In this document: positions 25,204 through 35,376 of the stretch, one piece after another
Layout of the letters: every line of letters begins with the position of its first letter
How positions within the stretch are numbered: position 1 is the stretch's first letter
Source: Actinomarinicola tropica
GTDB lineage: Bacteria > Actinomycetota > Acidimicrobiia > Acidimicrobiales > SKKL01
DNA length: 64,000 nucleotides
Direction: 5' to 3'
Assembly: GCF_009650215.1 (NCBI RefSeq)
Contig: NZ_CP045851.1
Span: forward strand, 1,403,189-1,467,188
Program-made: the position numbers and the translations under genes
The notes under the pieces: model-generated
Database searches by the model: none
What the model was told of the DNA's origin: nothing
Seen by the model: the letters and a program-made list of their open reading frames with translations, nothing else

Positions 25204-26058
25204 TCAGTGGCCGGTGTCGAGGATGGCGTCGACCTGGGCGCGGGTCGGCATCGACGTCGAGGCGCCGGCGACGCTGACCGTGTGGGCCCCGGCCGCGGCG
25301 CCGACCCGAGCGGCCTCGACGGCGTCGGCGCCCTCGGCGAGCGCCAGGGCGAAGGCGCCGACGAAGCTGTCGCCGGCGCCGGTCGGGTCGATGGTGTCCG
25401 CGGAGAACGCGCCGACGCGCACCTCGCCGACCTGCACGCCCGCCGAGCCGAGCGTGACGATGACCCGGTCGGAGGAGTCGAGGCGCAGCTCGAGCGCCTC
25501 GTGGGAGTTCACGACGACGATCGGGTCGTGCTGGAGCACGAGGTCGGAGCGATCGGGGACCGGCGCGGCGTTGAACACGACGAGCGTGCCGGCGTCGGCG
25601 GCGATGGCGGCCGCCCGACCGGACGCGGGGGCGGCGACCTCCCCCTGGAGGAGGAGGACGTCGGCGGCGGCGATCACTTCGGCGGCGTCCTCGGCATCGG
25701 ACGGCCCCACCGCGCCGTTGGCCCCGGCGACGATGATGATCGACACCTCGCCGTCGTCGCTGACGATCGGGACGGCGCGGCCGGTGGGGCCGGTGGTCGG
25801 CACCACGTGGGTGGTGTCGATGCCCTCGGCCCGGAGCTGCTCGACGATCTCCGCGCCGGACGAGTCGGTGCCCACCCGGCCGATCATCGCCACCTCGGCG
25901 CCGAGACGCCGCGCGGCGATGGCCTGGTTGGCGCCCTTGCCGCCGATGAACTCCGCGACGCGGTGGGCCCGCACGGTCTCGTCCGGCGCCGGCGGGTGCG
26001 GCACCCAGAGCGTGAGATCGTGGTTCATCGACCCGAAGCAGGCGATCCGGACGGCCAC
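25204..26058 (-). CDS. Ribokinase-like PfkB-family sugar kinase
   Basis: 284 residues. PfkB signature 1 is seen in [18 protein letters not shown] near residues 40-57 and signature 2 in [17 protein letters not shown] near 225-241, with the catalytic Asp. Early residues [11 protein letters not shown] and ANQA favour ribokinase over fructokinase. GTG 26058 is chosen for GGGAGG five bases upstream; the open frame extends further without family similarity. No ribose transporter lies near. Confidence 0.88.
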   Translation of the reverse strand: MAVRIACFGSMNHDLTLWVPHPPAPDETVRAHRVAEFIGGKGANQAIAARRLGAEVAMIGRVGTDSSGAEIVEQLRAEGIDTTHVVPTTGPTGRAVPIVSDDGEVSIIIVAGANGAVGPSDAEDAAEVIAAADVLLLQGEVAAPASGRAAAIAADAGTLVVFNAAPVPDRSDLVLQHDPIVVVNSHEALELRLDSSDRVIVTLGSAGVQVGEVRVGAFSADTIDPTGAGDSFVGAFALALAEGADAVEAARVGAAAGAHTVSVAGASTSMPTRAQVDAILDTGH

Positions 26059-26107
26059 TCGTGCCTCCCGAGGGGTGGGGTTCGCGTCGCAACGTACACC
26101 GGGGAGC

Positions 26108-26141
26108 GACAGCCCCGCCGCGCTGGTACGCTGTCGGGGCT
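26108..26141 (+). promoter_or_regulatory. Candidate rpsO promoter within an inverted repeat
   Basis: A TACGCT -10 (26127-26132) lies between arms AGCCCCG (26111-26117) and CGGGGCT (26135-26141); an overlapping pair GACAG/CTGTC is also present. It would leave a leader of about 95 bases before the rpsO ATG. Regulatory meaning unproven. Confidence 0.4.
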
Positions 26142-26237
26142 CGTCGAGCACCCGCTCGCGCGCGTCCGCTTCGGTTCTCGCCTCGCGGTCCCCGAAGCCG
26201 GGCCCCGGATCCCACCCCACAGAGGACACCACCACAC

Positions 26238-26513
26238 ATGGCCGATGCCACCCAGCTCCCGCCGAAGTCGGGCACCATCGAGGAGCACCGCCTCCACGAC
26301 ACCGACACCGGGTCGCCCGAGGTGCAGATCGCGCTCCTCACGGACCGCATCAACCACCTCACCGAGCACTTGAAGGTCCACAAGAAGGACCACCACAGCC
26401 GGCGCGGGCTGCTGATGCTCGTCGGACGTCGCCGTCGCCTCCTCGACTACGTCAAGAAGAACGACGTCGAGCGCTACCGGACGATCATCGCCAAGCTCGG
26501 CCTCCGCCGCTAG
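26238..26513 (+). CDS. rpsO: 30S ribosomal protein S15
   Basis: 91 residues; binds the central domain of 16S rRNA. Typical motifs: [36 protein letters not shown] and [14 protein letters not shown] 26238 with AGAGGA upstream. Precedes pnp, as in most bacteria. A perfect 14-bp hairpin lies nine bases after the stop. Confidence 0.97.
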   Translation: MADATQLPPKSGTIEEHRLHDTDTGSPEVQIALLTDRINHLTEHLKVHKKDHHSRRGLLMLVGRRRRLLDYVKKNDVERYRTIIAKLGLRR

Positions 26514-26521
26514 AGATTCTC

Positions 26522-26553
26522 GCCTCGGGCGACCCTCCGGGGTCGCCCGAGGC
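26522..26553 (+). terminator. Perfect 14-bp hairpin after rpsO
   Basis: GCCTCGGGCGACCC (26522-26535) pairs without mismatch with 26540-26553 across a TCCG tetraloop. No T-run follows. It may end most rpsO transcripts, or be an RNase III-type processing or decay barrier between rpsO and pnp. Confidence 0.7.
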
Positions 26554-26639
26554 ACATCCGGCCCACCGACGTGGTGCGCCGGACGACCCCGCCGACCCCG
26601 CCGTGGGTCGGCGCCCACACAGGGCGGTAGGGGTCAGCT

Positions 26640-26724
26640 GCCAGTTGTGGGCCTCCCGGGTGCGCCGGGGAGGTTCTCATCTGGGAACTGGCCACACCGC
26701 CCCGACCGGGGGAGCGTTCCCCCG
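26640..26724 (+). promoter_or_regulatory. Structured pnp leader
   Basis: Outer arms GCCAGTT/AACTGGC (26640-26646 with 26686-26692) enclose a second stem (26652-26659 with 26665-26673, one bulge). A third stem CGGGGGA/TCCCCCG (26707-26713 with 26718-26724, loop GCGT) sits just before the GAGAGGAG Shine-Dalgarno. In E. coli the pnp leader is cut by RNase III and mediates PNPase autocontrol; a similar role here is inference. Confidence 0.45.
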
Positions 26725-26736
26725 AGAGGAGACACC

Positions 26737-29145
26737 ATGGCTGATCCCATCAGCGTCAGTGGTCCCGTCAGCGGGACCGACAAGAGCATCACCTTCGAGA
26801 CGGGGCTCCTCGCCCCGCAGAGCCAGGGTGCGGTCGTCGCCACCCTCGGCGGCACGAAGATCCTGGTCACCGCCAACGCCGAGAAGGCGCCGCGCGAGGG
26901 CATCGACTTCTTCCCGCTCACGGTCGACATCGAGGAGAAGCGCTACGCCGCCGGCATCATCCCCGGCTCGGTGTTCCGCAAGGAGGGCCGCCCCTCCGAC
27001 GAGGCGATCCTCACCTGCCGCCTCATCGACCGCCCGCTGCGCCCCTCCTTCGCCGAGGGCTACCGCAACGAGACCCAGATCATCGGCACCGTCCTCGGCG
27101 TCGACATGGAGAACCCCCACGACGTCCTCGCCATCAACGCCGCCAGCGCGGCACTGATGATCTCGGGCATCCCCTTCGAGGGCCCGATCGGCGCCGTGCG
27201 CCTGGCGTACTCCACCGAGGGCACCTGGGTCCCGCACCCCACCTACGAGGAGGGTGACGAGTCGACCTTCGAGATCGTCGTCGCCGGCCGCGAGACCGCC
27301 GACGCCTCCGACATCGCGGTGATGATGGTCGAGGCCGGTGGCACCGAGGACGCCTGGAAGTTCTACGAGCAGGGCGCCCCGAAGGTCACCGAGGAGGTCA
27401 TCGCCGAGGGCCTCGAGGCCGCGAAGACCTGGATCCGCGAGTCGATCGCCCTCCAGCGCGAGTTCGTCGCTGCCGCCGGCGTTCGCGAGCCGATCCCGTA
27501 CACCCCCGGTGTCGACTACACCGACGACGTCTACGCCCGGGTGGCCGAGCTCGGCCGCGACAAGCTGGCCCAGGCCAACACGATCGTCGACAAGACCGAG
27601 CGCAACGCCGCCAACGACGCCATCCGCGACGAGATCAAGGCCGCCCTGGCCGAGGAGCTCGAGGGTCGCGAGCGCGAGGTGTCCGCAGCGATCAAGTCGC
27701 TCACCAAGACCGTCATCCGCGAGCGCGTCGTCAACGAGGGCGTGCGCATCGACGGCCGTGGCCCCGCCGACATCCGCGCCATCTCCTGCCAGGTCGGGCT
27801 CCTGCCCACCGCGCACGGCTCGGCGCTGTTCCAGCGGGGCGAGACCCAGGTGCTCAACGTCCTCACCCTCGGCATGCCCCGCATGGCGATGGACATCACC
27901 TACAAGGACTCGCTCAACCCCACCGTCAAGAAGCGGTACATGCACCACTACACGATGCCGCCGTTCTCCAACGGCGAGACCGGTCGCGTGGGTGGCACCA
28001 AGCGCCGCGAGGTCGGCCACGGCCTGCTCGCCGAGCGCGCCCTGCTGCCGGTGGTGCCCTCCGAGGAGGAGTTCCCCTACGCGCTGCGCCTCGTGTCCGA
28101 GGTGCTGTCCTCCAACGGCTCGACCTCGATGGCGTCGGTCTGCTCGTCGTCGATGTCGCTGATGGACGGCGGCGTGCCGATCAAGGCCGCGGTCGCCGGC
28201 ATCGCCATGGGCCTCATCTACGAGGACGGCAAGTACACGACCCTCACCGACATCCTCGGTGCCGAGGACGCCTTCGGCGACATGGACTTCAAGGTCGCCG
28301 GCACCGCCGAGTTCGTCACCGCCCTGCAGCTCGACACCAAGATCGACGGCATCCCCGCCGACGTCCTCGCCGCCGCGCTGTCCCAGGCCAAGGACGCCCG
28401 GATGCACATCCTCGACAAGATGTCCGAGGCCATCGCCGAGCCGCGCGACGAGGTCGGCCCCACCGCCCCGAAGATCATCAGCTTCGAGATCCCGATCGAC
28501 AAGATCGGCGAGGTCATCGGGCCCAAGGGCAAGGTCATCAACGCCATCCAGCAGGAGACCGGCGCCGACATCAACGTCGACGACGACGGCATGGTCGGCA
28601 CCGTGTCGATCTCCTCGTCGGACATGGGCGTCGTCGCCGAGGCCGAGCGCCAGATCAAGCTCATCCTCAACCCGCCGACGGCCGAGGTGGGTGCCACCTA
28701 CACCGGCCGGGTCGTGAACATCACCAAGTTCGGTGCGTTCGTGAACATCCTCCCGGGCCGCGACGGCCTGCTCCACATCTCGAAGATGGGTCAGGGCAAG
28801 CGCATCGACAAGGTCGAGGACGTCGTCGACCTCGGCGACACGATCGAGGTCAAGGTCGACGACGTCGACCCGCAGGGCAAGGTCTCGCTCTCGCTCGCCG
28901 GCGACGCCCCGGCGCCGAAGGAGGGCGGCAGCAGCCGCGCCGCCTCCGACGACGACGCGGGCAGCGGCGACGACGACGGCGACCGCGAGTTCGTCTCCTT
29001 CGAGGACGAGTTCGAGTCGGAGCTGACCTCCGAGCTCGGCGACCTCGGCCCGGCGACCAGCGGCGGTGGCAGCGGCAGCGGCAGTGGCGGTGGGTCGTCC
29101 CGCGGCGGCCGTGGCCGTGGTCGTGGCCGCGGGGGTCGTCGCTGA
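26737..29145 (+). CDS. pnp: Polyribonucleotide nucleotidyltransferase (PNPase)
   Basis: 802 residues; phosphorolytic 3'-5' RNA degradation. Two RNase PH-like domains (FETGLLAPQSQGAVVATLGG; RGETQVLNVLTLG), a KH domain with IGEVIGPKGKVINAIQQETG, and an S1 domain with GRVVNITKFGAFVNILPGRD and LLHISKM. After about residue 725 comes an acidic stretch, then a Gly/Ser/Arg tail (GRGRGRGGRR) that probably binds RNA. ATG 26737 follows GAGAGGAG. The stop overlaps the proposed CTG start of the M16 peptidase. Confidence 0.97.
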   Translation: MADPISVSGPVSGTDKSITFETGLLAPQSQGAVVATLGGTKILVTANAEKAPREGIDFFPLTVDIEEKRYAAGIIPGSVFRKEGRPSDEAILTCRLIDRPLRPSFAEGYRNETQIIGTVLGVDMENPHDVLAINAASAALMISGIPFEGPIGAVRLAYSTEGTWVPHPTYEEGDESTFEIVVAGRETADASDIAVMMVEAGGTEDAWKFYEQGAPKVTEEVIAEGLEAAKTWIRESIALQREFVAAAGVREPIPYTPGVDYTDDVYARVAELGRDKLAQANTIVDKTERNAANDAIRDEIKAALAEELEGREREVSAAIKSLTKTVIRERVVNEGVRIDGRGPADIRAISCQVGLLPTAHGSALFQRGETQVLNVLTLGMPRMAMDITYKDSLNPTVKKRYMHHYTMPPFSNGETGRVGGTKRREVGHGLLAERALLPVVPSEEEFPYALRLVSEVLSSNGSTSMASVCSSSMSLMDGGVPIKAAVAGIAMGLIYEDGKYTTLTDILGAEDAFGDMDFKVAGTAEFVTALQLDTKIDGIPADVLAAALSQAKDARMHILDKMSEAIAEPRDEVGPTAPKIISFEIPIDKIGEVIGPKGKVINAIQQETGADINVDDDGMVGTVSISSSDMGVVAEAERQIKLILNPPTAEVGATYTGRVVNITKFGAFVNILPGRDGLLHISKMGQGKRIDKVEDVVDLGDTIEVKVDDVDPQGKVSLSLAGDAPAPKEGGSSRAASDDDAGSGDDDGDREFVSFEDEFESELTSELGDLGPATSGGGSGSGSGGGSSRGGRGRGRGRGGRR

Positions 29146-30437
29146 CCCCCTCCCGCCCCGATCCGTCGGCTCCGGCCGGCGACGAGATCCAGCGGTCGGT
29201 CCTGTCCTCCGGCATCCGCGTCGTCACCGAGCGGATGCCGGAGGCGCGCTCGGTGACGGCCGGCTTCTGGCTCTCGATCGGGAGCCGGGACGAGCCGGCC
29301 GAGCTGTCCGGCGCGTCGCACTTCCTCGAGCACCTGCTGTTCAAGGGGACGGCGCGCCGCACGGCCCGCGACATCGCCGAGGCGATCGACGCGGTCGGCG
29401 GCGAGATGAACGCCTTCACCGCCAAGGAGCACACGGCGTACTACGCCCGCCTCCCCGCCGGTGAGCTCGAGCTGGGCCTCGACGTGCTGTCCGACGTCGT
29501 CACGCAGCCGGCGTTCCGTCCCAACGAGGTCGAGGCCGAGCGCCTGGTCATCCTCGAGGAGCTCCTCATGGACGAGGACGACCCCGACGAGATGGTCCAC
29601 ACGCTGCTGTACGAGGCGCTGTTCCCCGACCATCCGCTCGGGCTCGAGACCGTCGGCACCCGAGAGACCATCGAGTCGATGACCCGGGACGAGATCGCCG
29701 GGTTCTTCGCCGACCACTACCACCCGGTCAACCTGGTGGTCGCCGCGGCGGGGTCCCTCGACCACGACCAGGTCGTCGCCGGGGTGGAGGCGTGCTTCGA
29801 CGATCGGGTGGGCGGTGAGCGACCACCGCGCTGGGCGCCCGAGGCACCGCCGGCGCCACTGGTGGTGCGTCGTCGCGACACCGAGCAGGCCCACGTGGCG
29901 CTCGGGTGGCGTGGTGTGCCGTTCGACGATCCCGACCGCTACGCCCTCGCGGTGCTGAACCAGGTGCTCGGTGGTGGGATGGCCAGCCGCCTCTTCCAGG
30001 AGGTGCGGGAGGAGCGTGGCCTCGCCTACTCGGTGGGCTCGGGCACCTCGATGTTCGCCGACGCGGGCGCCGTGGTCGTGTACGTGGGGACGGCGCTCGG
30101 CCGCTCCACCGAGGCGCTGCGGGTGATCGACGGCGTGATCGACGGACTCGTCGCCGACGGCATCACCGGGCGCGAGCTGGAGGTCGCCAAGGGGTACCTG
30201 GCCGGCTCGATGGTGCTCGGCCTGGAGGACTCGGGCAGCCGGATGGGGCGGCTCGGGTCGAGCGAGACCGTCCGTGGCTTCGTCACGTCGGTCGATGAGC
30301 ACCTGGCCCGCATCGACGCCGTCAGCCTCGAGGACGTCCACCGCGTGGCGATGCGGGTCCTCGGTGCGCCGCGCACGTTGGCGGCGGTCGGACCGTTCGA
30401 CGAGTCGCGGTTCGAGCCCCTCCTCCCGAGGTCCTGA
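29142..30437 (+). CDS. M16 family zinc peptidase (processing-peptidase-like)
   Basis: 431 residues if started at CTG 29142. The inverted zinc motif HFLEH is in SGASHFLEHLLFKGTA and the distal glutamate in LVILEELLMDEDDPDE. The C-terminal half has GGMASRLFQEVREERGLAYSV, so both halves of an active M16B subunit are present. The first ATG (29235) would cut off the first strand (QRSVLSSGIRVVTE) that the family needs; CTG 29142 overlaps the pnp stop (CTGA) and restores it. Placement after pnp is common in actinobacteria. Substrate unknown. Confidence 0.9.
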   Translation: MTPSRPDPSAPAGDEIQRSVLSSGIRVVTERMPEARSVTAGFWLSIGSRDEPAELSGASHFLEHLLFKGTARRTARDIAEAIDAVGGEMNAFTAKEHTAYYARLPAGELELGLDVLSDVVTQPAFRPNEVEAERLVILEELLMDEDDPDEMVHTLLYEALFPDHPLGLETVGTRETIESMTRDEIAGFFADHYHPVNLVVAAAGSLDHDQVVAGVEACFDDRVGGERPPRWAPEAPPAPLVVRRRDTEQAHVALGWRGVPFDDPDRYALAVLNQVLGGGMASRLFQEVREERGLAYSVGSGTSMFADAGAVVVYVGTALGRSTEALRVIDGVIDGLVADGITGRELEVAKGYLAGSMVLGLEDSGSRMGRLGSSETVRGFVTSVDEHLARIDAVSLEDVHRVAMRVLGAPRTLAAVGPFDESRFEPLLPRS

Positions 30438-30475
30438 TCACCGATCGGTGGAGCCGCGCGCCGATCCGTGATCAG
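30434..30475 (+). terminator. Hairpin terminating the pnp-M16 unit
   Basis: CTGATCAC (30434-30441) and GATCGG (30443-30448) pair with CCGATC (30461-30466) and GTGATCAG (30468-30475): 14 bp with one C-C mismatch, overlapping the M16 stop codon and ending 12 bases before the dapB -10. Confidence 0.65.
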
Positions 30476-30487
30476 AAGCCGCCGACC

Positions 30488-30493
30488 TACACT
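30488..30493 (+). promoter_or_regulatory. Candidate leaderless -10 of dapB
   Basis: TACACT six bases before the dapB ATG, directly after the terminator hairpin; there is no Shine-Dalgarno. Confidence 0.5.
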
Positions 30494-30499
30494 CCGGAC

Positions 30500-31294
30500 A
30501 TGTCGGAACGGATCCGGGTCGGGGTGTTCGGTGCAGGCGGTCGGATGGGTGCGACGGTCTGCGATGCCGTCCTCGGCGACCCCGAGCTGGAGCTCGTCGC
30601 CGCCGTCGATCCGCACCACGCAGGCCTCGACCTGCGGTCGGTGGCCCACCTCGACGGCGTCGACCTGGTGCTCGGCTCGGGACCGGACGAGCTCGTCCGC
30701 ACGGGTGCCCAGGTGGCCATCGACTTCACGCGCATCGAGGCGGCCCGCGAGAACGTCGGCTTCTGCGCCGACAACGGGATCCATGCGGTGGTGGGGACGA
30801 GCGGGTTCAGCGACGAGGACTGCGAGGGGTTCCGTGGGCGGTTCACGCGCAGCAACTGCGTGATCGTCCCGAACTTCGCCATCGGGGCGGTGCTGATGAT
30901 GCGGTTCGCCGAGATCGCGGCCCCCTTCTTCGAGACAGCCGAGATCATCGAGCTCCACCACGACCAGAAGATCGACGCCCCGTCGGGGACGGCGATGTCG
31001 ACGGTGTCGCGCATGGCGGCGGCGTCGGACCAGTGGGGGGCCGACCCCACCCAGAACGAGGTGGTCCCGGGGGCCCGGGGTGCCCGCTCGGGAGGGATCA
31101 ACGTCCACTCGGTCCGGTTGCGGGGGATGGTCGCCCACCAGGAGGTGCTGCTCGGCACGACGGGGCAGAGCCTGTCGATCCGCCACGACTCCTACGACCG
31201 CAGCTCGTTCATGCCCGGCGTGCTGCTGGCCACGAAGCGGATCGCCGACCACCCCGGCCTGACGGTCGGGCTCGACGCCATCCTCGGGATCTGA
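30500..31294 (+). CDS. dapB: 4-hydroxy-tetrahydrodipicolinate reductase
   Basis: 264 residues; NAD(P)H-dependent step of the diaminopimelate/lysine pathway. Nucleotide motif VGVFGAGGRMGATV at the N-terminus; catalytic region IELHHDQKIDAPSGTAM with the His pair and Lys; GTSGF and NFAIGAVLM are also typical. The usual family length is about 250-270. DapA lies 6.7 kb downstream and DapF at the far end of the window. Confidence 0.96.
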   Translation: MSERIRVGVFGAGGRMGATVCDAVLGDPELELVAAVDPHHAGLDLRSVAHLDGVDLVLGSGPDELVRTGAQVAIDFTRIEAARENVGFCADNGIHAVVGTSGFSDEDCEGFRGRFTRSNCVIVPNFAIGAVLMMRFAEIAAPFFETAEIIELHHDQKIDAPSGTAMSTVSRMAAASDQWGADPTQNEVVPGARGARSGGINVHSVRLRGMVAHQEVLLGTTGQSLSIRHDSYDRSSFMPGVLLATKRIADHPGLTVGLDAILGI

Positions 31295-31321
31295 GCCCTC
31301 GGGCGGCGTCGAGCCGTCCGC

Positions 31322-31741
31322 TCAGCTGCAGGCGCAGCTGTTGGTGCCGGCGCCGGCGACGACCACGTTGCCGAACTGCTCGCTGTCGGCCTTCTTCACG
31401 TACCACTCCCAGCGAGCGCCGTCGGGACCCTCGACCCAGGTCTCGGTCTTCTCGGCGTAGCAGCACATCGTGTCGTCGACGCCGGTCGTCTCGAGGCCCG
31501 ATGTGCTGAGGCGCTGCTCGGCCTCGACGACCTCGGTGGCCGTCTCGGTCTCGACGCCGAGGTGGTTGATCGAGCCGGGGGTGCCGGCGCCGGCGAACAG
31601 CACGAGCTTGAGCGGAGGCTGCTCGATGGCGAAGTTGGCGTAGCCGTCGCGCACCTTGGCCGGCTCGGTGCCGAACATCCGGCTGTAGAAGTCGATGGCC
31701 TCGTCGAGGTCGGACACGTTGAGGGCGAGCTGCAGTCGCAT
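31322..31741 (-). CDS. CadI/ArsI-type VOC protein
   Basis: 139 residues. Closely resembles mycobacterial cadmium-induced CadI: QLALNVSDLDEAIDFYSRMF, GYANFAIEQPPLKLVLF and INHLGVE. The Cys pair is in MCCYAEKTETWVEGPDG, and the C-terminus carries two more cysteines (SCACS). ArsI relatives cleave the C-As bond of organoarsenicals; CadI is known as metal-induced. ATG 31741 is chosen because AAGGAG lies nine bases upstream. Divergent from an ArsR-family regulator across a repeat-rich operator region. No efflux pump gene is nearby. Confidence 0.88.
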   Translation of the reverse strand: MRLQLALNVSDLDEAIDFYSRMFGTEPAKVRDGYANFAIEQPPLKLVLFAGAGTPGSINHLGVETETATEVVEAEQRLSTSGLETTGVDDTMCCYAEKTETWVEGPDGARWEWYVKKADSEQFGNVVVAGAGTNSCACS

Positions 31742-31762
31742 CGGTGTGGGCTCCTTGGTGGT

Positions 31763-31816
31763 TATCGCTTCGATGACTGTCGATACGTTAGCCACACGCT
31801 TCGACAGGTGTCAATA
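31763..31816. promoter_or_regulatory. Tandem operator-like repeats between cadI-like and arsR-like genes
   Basis: Two 20-base direct repeats start CGCTTCGA (31766-31785 and 31797-31816), matching at 15 of 20 positions and 31 bases apart, about three helical turns. The first is flanked by TATCG/CGATA arms (31763-31767, 31781-31785); the second contains GACAggTGTC. The second copy reaches the first ATG of the regulator, which suits autorepression. Operator function is inference from ArsR/SmtB biology. Confidence 0.5.
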
Positions 31817-32205
31817 TGTCCCTCATGGACGTCGCCCTGTGCTGCCCGCCCGTCACCGACGCGGTCCTCGACGAGGACCAGGCGGCCGAGCTGTCCGGGT
31901 TGCTGAAGGCGCTCGCCGACCCCGTCCGGATCCGCCTCGTCTCGTTGCTCGCCGCCGCGCCGAACGGTGAGCTGTGCGCCTGTGATCTCCCCGAGCTGCT
32001 CGACCGAGCCCAGCCCACCGTCTCCCACCACCTGTCCCAGCTCACGAAGGCGGGGATCGTCGAGCGCGAGCAGCGCGGCAAGTGGGCCTGGTTCCGGCTC
32101 CGGCCGGAGCAGCTGTCGGCCGTCTGCGTCGCTCTCGGAGGATCCGCGATCTGCGGCCCCGACGGCGCACCTCAGTCCGGCGACCCGTCGCGGTCCGGCT
32201 CGTAG
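31816..32205 (+). CDS. ArsR/SmtB-family metalloregulator
   Basis: 129 residues. Winged helix with LKALADPVRIRLVSLL, the recognition helix in RAQPTVSHHLSQLTKAGIV and the wing RGKWAWFRL. Metal-sensing cysteines: CXC in GELCACDLPELL, a pair in VALCCPPV near the N-terminus, and AICGP at the C-terminus, a set typical of arsenic/cadmium sensors of the CmtR/ArsR type. A second ATG at 31825 may be the true start because the operator overlaps 31816. Its 3' end overlaps the convergent DedA-like gene by 34 bases. Confidence 0.9.
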   Translation: MSLMDVALCCPPVTDAVLDEDQAAELSGLLKALADPVRIRLVSLLAAAPNGELCACDLPELLDRAQPTVSHHLSQLTKAGIVEREQRGKWAWFRLRPEQLSAVCVALGGSAICGPDGAPQSGDPSRSGS

Positions 32206-32903
32206 GGCTCGCTCGTCGACGTGCCCGGTTCCTCGCCCTCGAGGTCCTCGGGCATGGTCGTCAGTCCCGCCAGCTCACCTCGGCCGGTCTTGCGCTCGCT
32301 GAGCACGGTGAACGCCACCGCACCGATGCTCAGGGCCAGGAGGGGCAGCCGGTAGGCGGCGATCTGCTCGAGCACCCAGTCGATCGGTCCCTCGAACACG
32401 TTGCCGAGCACGCGGATGAGGTAGAGCCGCAGCACCGTGCCGGTCACGTTGGCGGCGATGAAGATCGCCGGCCGCATCCCCGCGGCGCCGGCGAACAGGC
32501 AGATCCAGTTGTTCGGGAGGAAGAAGACGAGCGGCACGCCCCAGCGGGTGAAGTGCTTCTCGACCCACCGGAGCGTGTCGCCGAGGGTCCTCGTGTTGCG
32601 CTCGACCCACTTGACCGCGGCGTCGCCGTAGAACCACCCGAGCAGGTAGAAGAGCGGGTCGCTCAGCACCAGCCGCACGAACCCGACGACGTAGTACGAG
32701 GTGGGGTCGAGCAGGTTGGTCGTCAGCGCCAGGTTGCGGTTCCGGGCGTTGAGGGCGATGAGCAGCAGCGGGTGGGAGTCGACGAGTGAGGGCGCGAGTG
32801 CGTCGCCCACGTTCGCCGCGATCGTGAGCAGCACGAGCGGCGTGGCGATGAGCACGAGGGTGCGCCGGCCCGGCGCGCGCCGGGCGGGGACGGGTTCGAC
32901 CAC
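32172..32903 (-). CDS. DedA/VTT-like membrane protein
   Basis: 243 residues with about five hydrophobic segments. The central part RWGVPLVFFLPNNWICLFAG, then MRPAIFIAANVTGTVLRLYL, matches the DedA/SNARE-associated re-entrant region (F-x-P, AG, N-x-x-G). The C-terminal tail is acidic and cytoplasmic. GTG 32903 has CAGAAT eight bases upstream and no Shine-Dalgarno; the open frame continues upstream without similarity. DedA relatives move phospholipids or undecaprenyl phosphate; the substrate here is unknown. Confidence 0.8.
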   Translation of the reverse strand: MVEPVPARRAPGRRTLVLIATPLVLLTIAANVGDALAPSLVDSHPLLLIALNARNRNLALTTNLLDPTSYYVVGFVRLVLSDPLFYLLGWFYGDAAVKWVERNTRTLGDTLRWVEKHFTRWGVPLVFFLPNNWICLFAGAAGMRPAIFIAANVTGTVLRLYLIRVLGNVFEGPIDWVLEQIAAYRLPLLALSIGAVAFTVLSERKTGRGELAGLTTMPEDLEGEEPGTSTSEPYEPDRDGSPD

Positions 32904-33014
32904 GACGGCCGATTCTGGCAGGCGCGCCGTCGTCCGGGCGTGCGGCAGGCGGCTCGGCCGCCGCCTACGCTCCGTTGTGACCGACGACACGGCGGCCGAC
33001 CGACAGGGGGACCC

Positions 33015-34643
<1,629 letters not shown>

Positions 34644-34650
34644 CCGCCCG

Positions 34651-34656
34651 TATCCT
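34651..34656 (+). promoter_or_regulatory. Candidate leaderless -10 of the nitroreductase gene
   Basis: TATCCT six bases before the ATG at 34663; no Shine-Dalgarno in the 19-base gap after the synthetase gene. Confidence 0.45.
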
Positions 34657-34662
34657 CGGGCC

Positions 34663-35376
34663 ATGGCCGAGGCCCTTCCCGACGCCGAGGCGGTGCTCGA
34701 CGCGATCGCCACGACCCGGGCCATCCGTCGCTACACGGACGACCCGATCCCCGAGGGCGACCTGGCGCGCATCCTCTTCGCTGCGACGCGCGGCCCCTCC
34801 GGCTCGAACCGCCAGGGCTTCCGCTTCGTCGTGCTGCGCGACGGCCCGGCGGCCACCAGGGCCAAGGCCGTGCTCGGCGAGGCGTTTCGCCGCGGGTGGT
34901 CGTCCAAGCGCACGGGCGACGGCTACGACGAGGGCACCGGCGTCCGGGACGACTCGCCGAAGGCCCGCACCGCGCGCGCCATGCAGCACTTCGTCGACCA
35001 CTTCGAGGCGACACCCGTCGTCGTCCTGGCGTGCCAGCAGCACAAGCGTGGCCACATCACCGACGGGGCCTCGATCTACCCGGCCTGCCAGAACCTCCTC
35101 CTCGCGGCCCGGGCCCTCGGCTACGGCGGCGTGATGACGATGTGGCACGGGTTCGTCGAGGACGAGCTGCGGGAGATCCTCGGCATCCCCGACGACGTCG
35201 ACCTGATGGCCACGATCCCGCTCGGGCGGCCCCAGGGGGCTCACGGGCCGGTGCGACGCCGCCCGCTCGGCGAGCTCGTCCACGACGATCGATGGGGTGG
35301 CGAAGCGCCGTGGGCCGTCGACCCACCCGGAACCCGCCACACGGGCGCAGGACCGCGCCGCGCCGGGGATCGATGA
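34663..35376 (+). CDS. Nitroreductase-family FMN oxidoreductase
   Basis: 237 residues. N-terminal AIATTRAIRRYTDDPIPEGDL and AATRGPSGSNRQGFRFVVL bind the FMN phosphate; GASIYPACQNLLLAARALG is the helix that covers the flavin. The C-terminus has the conserved IPLGRPQG. Reduces quinones, nitro groups or other acceptors; the substrate is unknown. Its stop overlaps the rsgA ATG by four bases. Confidence 0.9.
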   Translation: MAEALPDAEAVLDAIATTRAIRRYTDDPIPEGDLARILFAATRGPSGSNRQGFRFVVLRDGPAATRAKAVLGEAFRRGWSSKRTGDGYDEGTGVRDDSPKARTARAMQHFVDHFEATPVVVLACQQHKRGHITDGASIYPACQNLLLAARALGYGGVMTMWHGFVEDELREILGIPDDVDLMATIPLGRPQGAHGPVRRRPLGELVHDDRWGGEAPWAVDPPGTRHTGAGPRRAGDR

